Shown: positions 38,016 to 46,139 of the stretch, piece by piece | Position numbering within the stretch: position 1 is the first letter of the stretch | Layout: each line of letters opens with the position of its first letter | The notes under the pieces: generated by a model | Told to the model about the DNA's origin: nothing | The model's input: the letters and a program-made list of their open reading frames with translations, nothing else | Database searches by the model: none | Assembly (NCBI RefSeq): GCF_000353285.1 | Contig: NZ_KB731324.1 | Location: 5,598,577-5,662,576 of the forward strand | Length of the DNA stretch: 64,000 bases | Source: Leptolyngbya boryana PCC 6306 | Lineage (GTDB): Bacteria; Cyanobacteriota; Cyanobacteriia; Leptolyngbyales; Leptolyngbyaceae | Direction: 5' to 3' | Position numbers and translations under genes: made by a program

Positions 38016-38291
38016 ATGATCATTTCAGATATCGACTATACAGAAGACGCGATCGCAGAACATTCCACCACGATTCAAGGAGGTCGCCGTCGCAAAAAAC
38101 GACAAAGTAATCTCTCTCTCTTCTCGTTATTTCAACCCCTTCTACAATCCCTAAATATCAATCCTGCAGCCTCAGCTACCATTGCCAATCTCGGTGGCAA
38201 TTCCATCGGCAATACTGCAATTTCAACCAATATTTCGATGCCTATCTTCATTGTGATCAACCAATTTGGGGACGGACAAATTTTTTGGTAA
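38016..38291 (+). CDS. Double-glycine leader peptide, bacteriocin-like precursor 2
   Basis: A 91-residue precursor with leader MIISDIDYTED...TIQGG ending at Gly22-Gly23. The predicted core of 68 residues starts with a very basic patch (RRRKKRQS) and continues as hydrophobic, Asn- and Ala-rich sequence (LSLFSLFQPLLQSL, then ANLGGNSIGNTAIS) without Cys. A cationic head plus hydrophobic body suits a membrane-active peptide (inference). AAGGAG lies about 7 bases before the ATG at 38016. The PpiC gene follows after 21 bases and is likely co-transcribed. Confidence 0.7.
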   Translation: MIISDIDYTEDAIAEHSTTIQGGRRRKKRQSNLSLFSLFQPLLQSLNINPAASATIANLGGNSIGNTAISTNISMPIFIVINQFGDGQIFW

Positions 38292-38312
38292 TACGCGCAA
38301 AGGACTAAGAAA

Positions 38313-39044
38313 ATGACTAGCTTTAAGGGGGAAACGATTCACTCAGAAACCATCATTGCAACGCTAAAAAAAACTTTGCAACTGAAAGAAATTTGCCGCA
38401 ACATCTCTTACCAGAAAATCATTGATCAAGCGATCGAGTCGCGTGAGATCACCGTCACTCCTGAAGAAATCCAAGCGGAAGCAGACCACATTCGCTATGA
38501 AAATCGGCTCTTCCGCTCGGCTGATACCTTCGCGTGGCTCAATGATCAACTCGTGACGCCTGAAGAATGGGAAGCAGGCATTCGCGATCGCTTGCTGACT
38601 AAAAAACTCGCTCAAACTTTATTTGCAAAAGAAGCCGATCGCTTTTTCACAGAAAATCAGCGCGAATTCGATCAAGTGCTGCTTTACCGGATTGTGGTTC
38701 CGTATCAGCAACTTGCTCAAGAGATTGCCTATCAAATCCAAGAAGACGAAATCAGCTTTTATGAAGCTGCCCATCTGTATGATTCAGATGATCAGCGTCG
38801 ATTTCAATGTGGGTATGAAGGCAAGCTCTACCGTTGGAACCTCAAACCCGAACTTTCTGCACTCGTCTTTAGTGCGACTCCAGGACAGGTGATTGGTCCG
38901 ATCGAGATGGATCAAGCCAGTCATTTACTGCTCGTCGAAGAGTTCATTCCAGCCGAGTTTACTCCTGAGCGTCAGCAAGAAATCCTCGATCGTATGTTCA
39001 ATGAATGGTTAACCACCGAATTGAACTATCTGATCCATACCTAA
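38313..39044 (+). CDS. Peptidyl-prolyl isomerase (PpiC/SurA-type), peptide-cluster associated
   Basis: A 243-residue protein without signal peptide. The N-terminal helical SurA-like part (about 1-115) is followed by a parvulin-type domain: FDQVLLYRIVVPYQQLAQEIAYQI, DSDDQRRFQCGYEGKLYRWNLKPELSALVF, and ATPGQVIGPIEMDQASHLLLVEEF. Cytoplasmic PpiC homologues of this kind accompany double-glycine peptide and exporter genes in cyanobacteria. It probably holds or folds the precursors before export (inference). It follows precursor 2 after 21 bases, with AAAGGA before the start. Confidence 0.8.
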   Translation: MTSFKGETIHSETIIATLKKTLQLKEICRNISYQKIIDQAIESREITVTPEEIQAEADHIRYENRLFRSADTFAWLNDQLVTPEEWEAGIRDRLLTKKLAQTLFAKEADRFFTENQREFDQVLLYRIVVPYQQLAQEIAYQIQEDEISFYEAAHLYDSDDQRRFQCGYEGKLYRWNLKPELSALVFSATPGQVIGPIEMDQASHLLLVEEFIPAEFTPERQQEILDRMFNEWLTTELNYLIHT

Positions 39045-39051
39045 GCACAGC

Positions 39052-39438
39052 TTAGCAAGGGACAAAGTTCCAGCCCAAAGCCTGAGCGACTTGCTTCGCA
39101 AGTACCATCGGCTCGAATGGTTTTGCGATCGCAGCTTTAATTCCGAGTTCTTCGTAGTACTGATAGTCGCTCACTTGAGCTTTAGCTGTGAAGAACATAA
39201 CTGGAATGTGCTGAGTAGCAGGATTTTCCCGCAGCCGATTAAATGTTGCAATACCATCCATATCTGGCATCATCACATCGAGCAAAATCGCATCCGGCTG
39301 CTCAAGTTCCGCGGTTTGAATCCCTTCTAAGCCAGAACTTGCGGTCAGCACATCCCAGCCTGCAACAGTTTCAAGGCAGATCTTTGTCACTTCTTGAATG
39401 TACTCTTCGTTATCCACGACTAAGATGCGTTTTCTCAT
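39052..39438 (-). CDS. Single-domain response regulator (CheY-like)
   Basis: A 128-residue receiver domain with no output domain. Conserved positions are present: acidic pair in VVDNEEY (one of two usual Asp is Asn-Glu), phospho-acceptor Asp in AILLDVMMPDMDG, Thr in FFTAKA and Lys in AKPFEP. ATG at 39438 (MRKRILVVD) is the natural start; an upstream in-frame ATG would add 26 residues lacking family similarity. No histidine kinase is adjacent. It ends 7 bases from the PpiC gene, tail to tail. Confidence 0.9.
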   Translation of the reverse strand: MRKRILVVDNEEYIQEVTKICLETVAGWDVLTASSGLEGIQTAELEQPDAILLDVMMPDMDGIATFNRLRENPATQHIPVMFFTAKAQVSDYQYYEELGIKAAIAKPFEPMVLAKQVAQALGWNFVPC

Positions 39439-39527
39439 GTGCTTGAAGTTTCTAAACGAGAGACAGGTTCTCCATCTTCTATTTTCCTCGTTTGTGCTGT
39501 CAAAAAAAGCGATCAACCATCAGAAGA

Positions 39528-39800
39528 TCAACTCACTAGAAGATGATTCGGCTTGTCAGAACGATGATGTTGAATGACTTTTGCAAAATGAGAGATCGGC
39601 TGAAGCGCTGCACTTCGCCCAGAGTGAATCACAAAAGGTTTTAATCCAGCAGGTTCTAGTATAGGAGAAGAGACTGTGGTCGCAGGATCATCCATCTCAA
39701 GATTAGGCATTTCTGCCCAGCAGGAGCGACAGAACCAATACAAAGATCCGCGTCGAATATGGCGGAGAAGTCGATCTGAGCAGCAAGGACAATTAGACAT
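39528..39800 (-). CDS. Small zinc-ribbon protein
   Basis: A 90-residue protein with an N-terminal treble of cysteines: CPCC at residues 4-7, then CRSCW at 24-28, within LLRHIRRGSLYWFCRSCWAEMP. This arrangement would bind one zinc ion. I recall the same N-terminal block in uncharacterised cyanobacterial proteins. The C-terminal half is low in conservation and has no motif. It lies before the response-regulator gene on the same strand (89 bases). Function unknown. Confidence 0.65.
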   Translation of the reverse strand: MSNCPCCSDRLLRHIRRGSLYWFCRSCWAEMPNLEMDDPATTVSSPILEPAGLKPFVIHSGRSAALQPISHFAKVIQHHRSDKPNHLLVS

Positions 39801-40094
39801 TTTTTATCTCGGATATAGAATCGAAATCCTGTCGGAATGAGAAATAGGGTCAGCAGAGGTATTAAGTTCAACACTATGCCTCAAAATTGAGGAATTGATG
39901 AGGAAATGAGCAGGCATCCCCTTCTAGTCACAATTCGATACCTTTCGTAAGATTACGAGTCGAATTTGACGGCAAGTTTCCAGATTTACAGGTAGTTCAC
40001 AACCATTCATCAGAAAACCCCTCTCTGCTTCCCACTCCCCACCTTCCGACTCCATACGATATTGTTAACTAATATTTCTAAAACGCTAAGATCA

Positions 40095-40946
40095 ATGATT
40101 GCTGCTGTCTCGCTTCAAAATGTGCATAAGCTTTACAACAAAGTTCCAGTCGTGAATGGGCTTTCGTTTGAAATTCAAGCAGGAGAGATGTTTGGATTGC
40201 TCGGACCGAACGGTGCAGGAAAATCAACCACAATTCGGATGTTAACCACGTTGACCAAGCCTTCAGATGGTCAGATTCAAGTTGCTGGATATGATGTGGC
40301 TCGTCAGCGATCGCTGGTGAAGTCCCGTATCGGAGTTGTCCTTCAGCAAATTAGTATCGACAGTGATCTAACCGTCTGGGAAAACATGGAATACCACGGG
40401 CGCTTACATCACATTCCCAATCCAGTCCGCCAGCAAGAGATTGATCAGGCATTGGAATATGTGGAACTCAACGATCGCAGAAATGATCCGGCAAAAACGC
40501 TTTCTGGCGGGATGAAGCGCCGTCTCCAAATTGCACGCGCTTTACTCCATCGACCTGAAATTCTGTTCCTGGATGAACCGACCGTTGGACTTGATCCACA
40601 AACGCGTCGCCGCTTGTGGGAAATTATCCGCGATTTGAACAAGCAAGGAATGACAATCCTTCTGACCACTCACTATATGGATGAAGTGGAATATTTGTGC
40701 GATCGCATTGGCATCATGGACAGCGGCAAACTGATTTCACTCGGCACGCTAGAAGAATTGCGGCAGCAGCATGGAAAAGGCATTGTCATGAAGCAGGCAA
40801 GCGATTCTTGGGATTACAAGTTTTTTCCAACCGTCGAAGATGCGAATCAATTTTTGGATCAACAGCCCGATAAAACGGGAATGATGGTGCGCCCATCGAA
40901 TCTAGAAGATATTTTTGTAGAGTTGACCGGGCGAAATCTAGATTAG
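40095..40946 (+). CDS. ABC transporter ATP-binding protein (DrrA-type), no local permease
   Basis: A 283-residue ATPase: Walker A GPNGAGKST, Q-loop VVLQQ, signature LSGGMKRRLQIARALLH, Walker B ILFLDEPTVGLD and switch His in LLTTHYMDE. The C-terminal extension of about 60 residues (MVRPSNLEDIFVELTGRNLD) is typical of DrrA-like daunorubicin-resistance exporters. ATG at 40095 is preferred to a TTG at 40062. No DrrB-like membrane gene is next to it, so the partner must be elsewhere. It is not a C39-peptidase exporter for the peptides at 37-38 kb. Confidence 0.9.
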   Translation: MIAAVSLQNVHKLYNKVPVVNGLSFEIQAGEMFGLLGPNGAGKSTTIRMLTTLTKPSDGQIQVAGYDVARQRSLVKSRIGVVLQQISIDSDLTVWENMEYHGRLHHIPNPVRQQEIDQALEYVELNDRRNDPAKTLSGGMKRRLQIARALLHRPEILFLDEPTVGLDPQTRRRLWEIIRDLNKQGMTILLTTHYMDEVEYLCDRIGIMDSGKLISLGTLEELRQQHGKGIVMKQASDSWDYKFFPTVEDANQFLDQQPDKTGMMVRPSNLEDIFVELTGRNLD

Positions 40947-40978
40947 CAATCTCCAAACAAACTGGACTTAGCTCAGCC

Positions 40979-41133
40979 CTGGCATCCTGCTAGCAAATTC
41001 TGCCAATTAAAAAACCTCACATAAACGAAGTGCCGACTCCTTTCGGAACGGCACTTCGCTAGTATTCACTGAGATTTATCGTTTAGAGCCTTTAAATTGG
41101 CTGGCTCCATTTAATCTTTATCTAGGATGCCAG
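40979..41133. repeat. Nested inverted-repeat element, 155 bp
   Basis: Outer arms CTGGCATCCT (40979-40988) and AGGATGCCAG (41124-41133) are perfect 10-bp inverted repeats. Inside, GCCAATTAAA pairs with TTTAAATTGGC (one extra base), and at the core CGAAGTGCCG (41026-41035) pairs with CGGCACTTCG (41049-41058). The three nested stems could form one long foldback, as in a miniature mobile element or structured RNA; no transposase is present. It lies between the ABC ATPase gene and YqeG. Confidence 0.55.
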
Positions 41134-41175
41134 CAATTTCCTTGACTCTCGGGTTTCATAATCTTTTCTACAGAT

Positions 41176-41703
41176 TTACGGCTTGTAAGGAGTCAAAGTC
41201 GCACCCAAAGCTTGAGAGAGCCAGACCTCGATCGCGTGAACCGGGTATTTTCGCGCCACTTCAGCCGTCGGATCGACCATTGGCTGCACCAAAATCGTAC
41301 ACATTCCCAACCGATTGCCTGCTAACACATCGGTGAATAAGCGATCGCCCACCATTCCTACCTGCTCCGGCGGCAAATTCATCGCTTCTACGGCTCGTCT
41401 CAGCTTACGTCGAGAAGGCTTGCCTGCTCCGATAATATAAGGAACGCCCAAAATATCCGCAATGCGCTTAATGCGATTCTCGCTAATATTGTTACTTGCA
41501 AGCCAAATCTCTGTCACTTGGCGCACCTGCTCAACCCAAGGCAATAACTCGGTTGAAATCTGCGCGGTCGTAATTGGAACCAGCGTCTCATCGACATCTA
41601 ACACAAGACCACGCAAATTGCGCTCAGATAGCATTTCAGGTGTCAAACCTAAAATCGTGGTATCGAGAAGAAGATCGGGTTGAAGGAGTTTGCCCCAAGT
41701 CAT
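41176..41703 (-). CDS. YqeG family HAD phosphatase
   Basis: A 175-residue HAD IIIA-type protein: nucleophile motif LVLDVDETLVP, motif II in IWLASNNISE (Ser/Asn form), and motif III in VGDRLFTDVLAGNRLGMCTILV. Members dephosphorylate small phosphates such as phosphatidylglycerophosphate in the plastid and cyanobacterial relatives of Gep4; that role is likely here but not proven. Upstream on the same strand are mltG and the DUF3727 gene, a grouping I recall as common in cyanobacteria. Confidence 0.88.
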   Translation of the reverse strand: MTWGKLLQPDLLLDTTILGLTPEMLSERNLRGLVLDVDETLVPITTAQISTELLPWVEQVRQVTEIWLASNNISENRIKRIADILGVPYIIGAGKPSRRKLRRAVEAMNLPPEQVGMVGDRLFTDVLAGNRLGMCTILVQPMVDPTAEVARKYPVHAIEVWLSQALGATLTPYKP

Positions 41704-41897
41704 AGCAGGTTATCGGGTGAGATTGGACAGAACAAAGTGAAAAAATACTGACGACTCGCGTAAGTGCTGCAATTCGTAGAATCAATTACATTCTTGCGCA
41801 TTTTGTCAGTTTATTAAACAACGCTCTAGGTTCTAGTCTAGAACGTTGCAGCTATAATCTCATACCTGAAGACCACGGATCGAATTGTGAAGCTGCG

Positions 41898-43013
41898 TTA
41901 ATTTCCCGTTTTTTGCGGAGTTTTTTGCTGTTCTTTCTGCGCTTGGGCATCGACGCGATCGCGGATCTTACCCTGCGCAGATTCATGCTCTGCTAACGTT
42001 CGACTAAACACATGTGATCCATCGTATCGCGCCACGAAATAGAGATAGTCGGTCGCTTCAGGATTTAAGGTTGCCTTTAAACTTGCAACCCCAGGAGCCG
42101 CGATCGGGGTCGGAGGCAAGCCTGGCGTGACGTAAGTATTATACGGAGAAGGAGTCGCAACTTGAGCGTAGGTCAGCGGATTTTCAGGCGTTTGTTGAAC
42201 ACCAAGCGCATACTCTACCGTGGGGTCTGAGCCTAAGGTCATATTCTTCTTCAACCGATTGTGAAAGACTCCAGAAATAATTCCCCGCTCAGACGGAATC
42301 ACGGCTTCTTTCTCAACAATGCTAGCGAGCGTGACCCATTGCAGCAGAGACAAATTAGTATTGGCTCGGTTTTTGTTGTAGAGCGGTAGCGCCACTTGCT
42401 CAAAGCGATTCAGCATTTGGCGAATCACTTGTTTTGGGGTAATCGCGCTCCCCGCTTCGATCTGATAGGTATCTGGATACAAAAATCCTTCCAGAAATGG
42501 CAGATTCGCAGGCAGCCAAGGATAATCAGAATTCGGGATTTCGCTCGCGGCTGCTAGAAAGTCTTTCGCTTTGAAATAGCCTTGTTTCTCAAAATAATTT
42601 GCCATCTGCTTCATCGACCAACCCTCAGGAATGGTGAAGCTGCGCTGTGCAACTTGCCCGTTCCAGATCGTGTTCGCGATCGATTGCAGAGAATCTCCGG
42701 TCGAGAGTTCGTAATTTCCAGCCTGGAATCCGCCATCTGGGTCTTGCCACATCATCCAGCGTGCCAGAACATCCCAAGCCTTCGCTGAACGAATCAGCCC
42801 AGCAGCTTCGAGTTCTTGTCCAATTTGTTGAGCCGAAGTTCCTTGGGGAATTTGGATCAGGATTCGTTTTCCTTGGTCTGCTGTCGCTTGCGGGGTCATA
42901 GGCGAACTCGCAAAACTCCACCAGGCTTGAGCGCGCCATGCAGAGAGTCCAAGTGCAACCCCGACGAGAGCTAGGAAAAACGAAAATCTTGCAAAGCTTT
43001 TAGCGATTTTCAT
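41898..43013 (-). CDS. mltG: Endolytic murein transglycosylase MltG
   Basis: A 371-residue membrane-anchored enzyme that cuts nascent glycan strands and so sets their length. One N-terminal membrane span (about 10-28), a LysM-like segment with IPQGTSAQQIGQELEAAGLI, and the YceG catalytic domain: TLASIVEKEAVIPSERGIISGVFHNRL with the catalytic Glu, MTLGSDPTVEYALG and PSPYNTYVTPGLPPTPIAAPG. A Gln/Lys-rich tail follows. Its gene lies between DUF3727 and YqeG. Confidence 0.95.
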   Translation of the reverse strand: MKIAKSFARFSFFLALVGVALGLSAWRAQAWWSFASSPMTPQATADQGKRILIQIPQGTSAQQIGQELEAAGLIRSAKAWDVLARWMMWQDPDGGFQAGNYELSTGDSLQSIANTIWNGQVAQRSFTIPEGWSMKQMANYFEKQGYFKAKDFLAAASEIPNSDYPWLPANLPFLEGFLYPDTYQIEAGSAITPKQVIRQMLNRFEQVALPLYNKNRANTNLSLLQWVTLASIVEKEAVIPSERGIISGVFHNRLKKNMTLGSDPTVEYALGVQQTPENPLTYAQVATPSPYNTYVTPGLPPTPIAAPGVASLKATLNPEATDYLYFVARYDGSHVFSRTLAEHESAQGKIRDRVDAQAQKEQQKTPQKTGN

Positions 43014-43272
43014 CAGTAAATGAATGTGAGATGCGGAGAACTGCAGCTGATGCCTTCGTTCAGAACAAATATTAATTCAGTTTGTCAACCTGTCAACCGC
43101 TTTGAATAAAGTTTTATAGCAAGATTTTTAACAAATTTGATGCCGGGGGATCAAACCCAGTCAGTAATTTTAGCCTTTATTTCAGATCAGGAAAAACTTT
43201 TTTCTTAACTTCAGAAAGTGGGCGGGGATGATTCGGATCAAATCAATCCCCCATTCCCAACTGTCCGGGTAA

Positions 43273-43836
43273 TTACTCCATTTCATCGAATAGCTGATCT
43301 TCGATCATGGGTAGCATTGGCTCGATTTTTTTCAGTTCTTCTTGGGAAAGGAGATGCGGATTTCCGTTGTCATCCAGCCGCGCCAAGATGAAGTAGGGAT
43401 CGAGCGGGGTATAAATGGCATATTCTTGTTCTTCATGCCAGAAGCTCGCGAGGAGTTGCAGTTCTTCTTGGTCATCCTCACCGTCAGATTCCACGCCTTC
43501 CCAGCTTTCTTCGTCGTCGAGATCTGGCAAGTCGCCTTCAACCGTTAAAACAACTGCGGTTTGCTTGAGTGCTAGATTCTGTTCTTCTAGAACAGCTTTG
43601 GCGATCGGAAAAACGAGGTTTATAGTTTCCTGATCTTCGACTAATACGGCTTCATCTTCTTCGCCATTTTCTTGCCAAGCGAAAATCTCGATCGGCGAGT
43701 CAACGGGAAGCAGCAGCACGTATTCTTGGTCTTCCACGTCTAAAGAATGCTCGACATAGCAGGTCAGCGTTAAGCCTGCGTCATCCGTCAGGGTTACGGT
43801 GGGAGCATCCATGTTTTCCATGCTGTCTTCGTCCAT
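43273..43836 (-). CDS. DUF3727 family acidic protein
   Basis: A 187-residue, strongly acidic soluble protein made of two similar beta-rich halves: VTLTDDAGLTLTCYVEHSLDVEDQEYVLLLPVDSPIEIF and later LLASFWHEEQEYAIYTPLDPYFILARL, each followed by an Asp/Glu-rich stretch. This is the DUF3727/DUF1292-like pattern. ATG at 43836 (MDEDSMENM) is preferred to one at 43947 because the preceding residues are basic and unlike the family. Function unknown; placed upstream of mltG and yqeG. Confidence 0.85.
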   Translation of the reverse strand: MDEDSMENMDAPTVTLTDDAGLTLTCYVEHSLDVEDQEYVLLLPVDSPIEIFAWQENGEEDEAVLVEDQETINLVFPIAKAVLEEQNLALKQTAVVLTVEGDLPDLDDEESWEGVESDGEDDQEELQLLASFWHEEQEYAIYTPLDPYFILARLDDNGNPHLLSQEELKKIEPMLPMIEDQLFDEME

Positions 43837-44067
43837 TGGACTCTCTCTATCTCTCTCTTTATTAAACGAATTGCGGACTCGGCGGGATAAATCGCGTTTG
43901 CCCTCACAAAAGTATCTCGTAGAATGGGCACTTTGTTTCAGGTACAAGGGTGCGAGGCGGATTGATTCTTTAATCTGCTTACCCTGACACTTTGCTGAAG
44001 AATTTATTCATTTCGTGTCGTTACTTTCCGTACAATATGTTCATATTTCTTTACGGGAGAGCGAGAA

Positions 44068-44544
44068 ATGAACTTGACGGAGATGCTAGAGCCGATCGCT
44101 GCGTTTTTTCGATCGCTGAATGTGCCGGAACCGATCGTGCATTGGGGTCATCCAGCCATGATGAGTATTGTGGTGTTGGTGATGGGAGGCTATGGTGCTT
44201 GGGCGGGCTGGCAGAGCCGAATCGCGCAAGATAAGGAAGTCGCCGAGAAGAGTCGGGCAGATCATCGCAAGATTATGCCTTGGGTCGTGGTGTTTTTGAC
44301 AATGGGATACACAGGCGGCGTGCTATCGCTGGTGATGCAGCACAAACCCATTTTGGAGAGTCCGCATTTTTGGACGGCGAATGCGGTGTTAGCGCTGCTG
44401 TATTTGAATGGCGCAATTTCGTTGTTTAATTTTGCAGGCAACAAACCTGGATTACGCTTGTTCCATGCTTATTTAGGAACTGCGATCGCAGGAATTTTGA
44501 TTCTGCATGGAGTGTTTGGACTGAAGTTGGGTCTGTCCATTTAA
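44068..44544 (+). CDS. DUF4079 family membrane protein
   Basis: A 158-residue protein with four membrane spans (about 29-48, 70-90, 102-120, 132-150). Conserved histidines in VHWGHPAMMS, the loop QHKPILESPHFW and LILHGVFG recall b-type heme proteins, so heme binding is a reasonable inference for this cyanobacterial/plastid family. GGGAGA lies upstream of the ATG at 44068. A terminator follows at 44564-44594. Confidence 0.85.
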   Translation: MNLTEMLEPIAAFFRSLNVPEPIVHWGHPAMMSIVVLVMGGYGAWAGWQSRIAQDKEVAEKSRADHRKIMPWVVVFLTMGYTGGVLSLVMQHKPILESPHFWTANAVLALLYLNGAISLFNFAGNKPGLRLFHAYLGTAIAGILILHGVFGLKLGLSI

Positions 44545-44563
44545 CTCACGCCCAAATCATGAG

Positions 44564-44594
44564 AAAAAGCGGGGTGATTCTATCCCGCTTTTTT
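44564..44594. terminator. Terminator after DUF4079 gene
   Basis: AAAAAGCGGG pairs with CCCGCTTTTT around GTGATTCTAT, with T tracts on both strands. It ends the DUF4079 message and may also stop transcription from the leftward toxin-like gene. Confidence 0.88.
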
Positions 44595-44749
44595 AGCTCA
44601 AATCGCACATGCTTGACATCGTTAGTCATTGCCCACAATCAATCGAATAGGGAGATAGAGATCAATCTAAATCTGGCTTCTCCCCATCTCCCCACTTCGC
44701 AAATCCCCACTTCGCAAAATTCATGCGGTTAACAACTAGATTTTCAGAA

Positions 44750-45916
44750 TTACCTGACTCGACTCACCTCAATGATGTTTGAGGTAGATAGCAAAGCAGC
44801 TGGTGTCCTTTCCGTCGAAACCAGAGAATTGCCTTGAGATGAGATTGCTGCATGGGCTGGAATTTTTACAGGGGGGCGCTCTTCTTGCTTGATAGCAATT
44901 TCAGTTTTCTGATTGATCAGCGTTCCATTGAAGATGCCCGTTGAACGAAAAGTACGATCGCTTTCAGACAAGATGCTATCTAGGGATTGATTGAGTCCAG
45001 TCTGCGGATAGATGTAGCCTAAAACGCCCTCATCTTGATAGCCTTGATCCTTACCTTCTTGTAGATTAGTCGTGTAGAAATGGTCTTTCCCATTGTATTT
45101 GCGATAGACCGGAATCGTTTTATCTACTTGTTTGGGGTAAACGTAGCCTAAAATGCCCTCATCTTGATAGCCTTGATCCTTACCTTCTTGTAGGTTAGTT
45201 GTGTAGAAGTGATCGCCACCGCCAAATTTGCGATAGACCGGAACAGTTCCTGGTTGCTGAGTCATGTAGACAAAGCCCAAAATTCCTTCATCCACGTAGC
45301 CATGCACTTCTCCTTCTTGCGGAGTCGTCGTATAGAAATGATTCCCTCTGGCAAATTTTCGATAGACGGGCAACATGTCAGTGGTGTAAATCTTCCAATT
45401 GCCATTGCCAACTGTGACATCAATCGTGAAGGGGACATTACTAACCTTCACGATTTGTCCAATCACTTGCATCGTCACTTTGCTATGGGGCGGAGCGATT
45501 AGCGGAATGCTTTTTTGGAGAGTGATAGTCTCTTTTGTACTGTGAGTGAATCCAGCCGTGAGGGACAGTTCAACTGAGGCTGTTGTTTCTGCGCCTAATA
45601 TCAAAAAATCAGTCTTTCCTTTGATAGAAAAGCTAGACTTCAAGCCTGCGGTAATTGAGAAGGTTTGAGCCACTTCATACGATTGGCTGACCACATCGGT
45701 AAAGCTTTGATTGATTGCAGAATCGTTCGTATGAATCACTTCGCCAACGATAAAGGGCTGAGGCTGTTGAATTGGGGTTTCAACTTGCATGTCAGTGCCA
45801 TATTCGATACCTGGATATTGCTGAACCAAAATTTGATAGGGGCTATTTTTAGCACTGAGTCGAGCATTAAGATCTTTGACCGTTTCTTCTGAAATGGTGG
45901 TCGTGATTTGAGGCAT
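44750..45916 (-). CDS. ETX/MTX2-like pore-forming protein with three DUF5648 repeats
   Basis: A 388-residue protein without signal peptide. Residues about 55-180 match the aerolysin-like ETX/MTX2 pattern: Ser/Thr-rich alternating strands (SITAGLKSSFSIKG; TTASVELSLTAGFTHSTKET) and TLQKSIPLIAPPHSKVTMQV, the segment before the final strands. Residues 183-217, 226-260 and 269-303 are three DUF5648 repeats (PVYRKF..GDHFYTT..EG..GY..EGILGYVY), often found in secreted carbohydrate-binding-type proteins. A C-terminal Ser/Thr-rich tail follows. Pore formation is inferred from the fold family; target and export route unknown. Confidence 0.7.
   Translation of the reverse strand: MPQITTTISEETVKDLNARLSAKNSPYQILVQQYPGIEYGTDMQVETPIQQPQPFIVGEVIHTNDSAINQSFTDVVSQSYEVAQTFSITAGLKSSFSIKGKTDFLILGAETTASVELSLTAGFTHSTKETITLQKSIPLIAPPHSKVTMQVIGQIVKVSNVPFTIDVTVGNGNWKIYTTDMLPVYRKFARGNHFYTTTPQEGEVHGYVDEGILGFVYMTQQPGTVPVYRKFGGGDHFYTTNLQEGKDQGYQDEGILGYVYPKQVDKTIPVYRKYNGKDHFYTTNLQEGKDQGYQDEGVLGYIYPQTGLNQSLDSILSESDRTFRSTGIFNGTLINQKTEIAIKQEERPPVKIPAHAAISSQGNSLVSTERTPAALLSTSNIIEVSRVR
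45014..45212 (-). repeat. Near-identical 70-bp DNA repeats coding DUF5648 units
   Basis: About 70 bases starting at 45014 recur at 45143 (period 129 bases, 43 codons) with only about five mismatches. They encode the same peptide YTTNLQEGKDQGYQDEG. The third repeat unit further upstream in the protein is more diverged, so this pair is a recent duplication or under gene conversion. Confidence 0.85.
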
Positions 45917-46019
45917 GGTGTCATTTTCCTGAATGATGAAGTTGGATGATGGCGAGTCTGAGTTGAGTGGCTCATCGCGCTGATCAATGACACGTTGCGG
46001 TTTTCACGATTATGCAGTG

Positions 46020-46071
46020 GCGTGCATATCTGTTGGAAAAGATTGAGAAGCGTGCATCTGCTTGGAAGAGA
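46020..46071. repeat. Two degenerate direct repeats upstream of comEC
   Basis: GCGTGCATATCTGTTGGAAA at 46020 recurs as GCGTGCATCTGCTTGGAAGA at 46050 with a 30-base period. They lie between two divergent genes (223-base gap) and could be regulator sites; nothing else in the gap is identifiable. Confidence 0.45.
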
Positions 46072-46139
46072 GGGCAGATCAGTTTGTGCGTAGGGGAGTT
46101 GGGAATTCTAGGGAGCATGGTAACGGATAGAGAGGAAAT

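Noticed and set aside
38313..39044. Periplasmic SurA chaperone
   Set aside because: There is no signal peptide, and the gene is tied to the peptide cluster, so a cytosolic isomerase is more likely.
40095..40946. Possible exporter for the double-glycine peptides
   Set aside because: It has only an ATPase domain with a DrrA-type tail; no C39 peptidase or membrane domain, and the gene is apart from the peptide genes.
45014..45212. Short-period DNA repeat as CRISPR or insertion element
   Set aside because: In frame with and encoding protein repeats (period 129 bases, 43 codons); no spacers or transposase.
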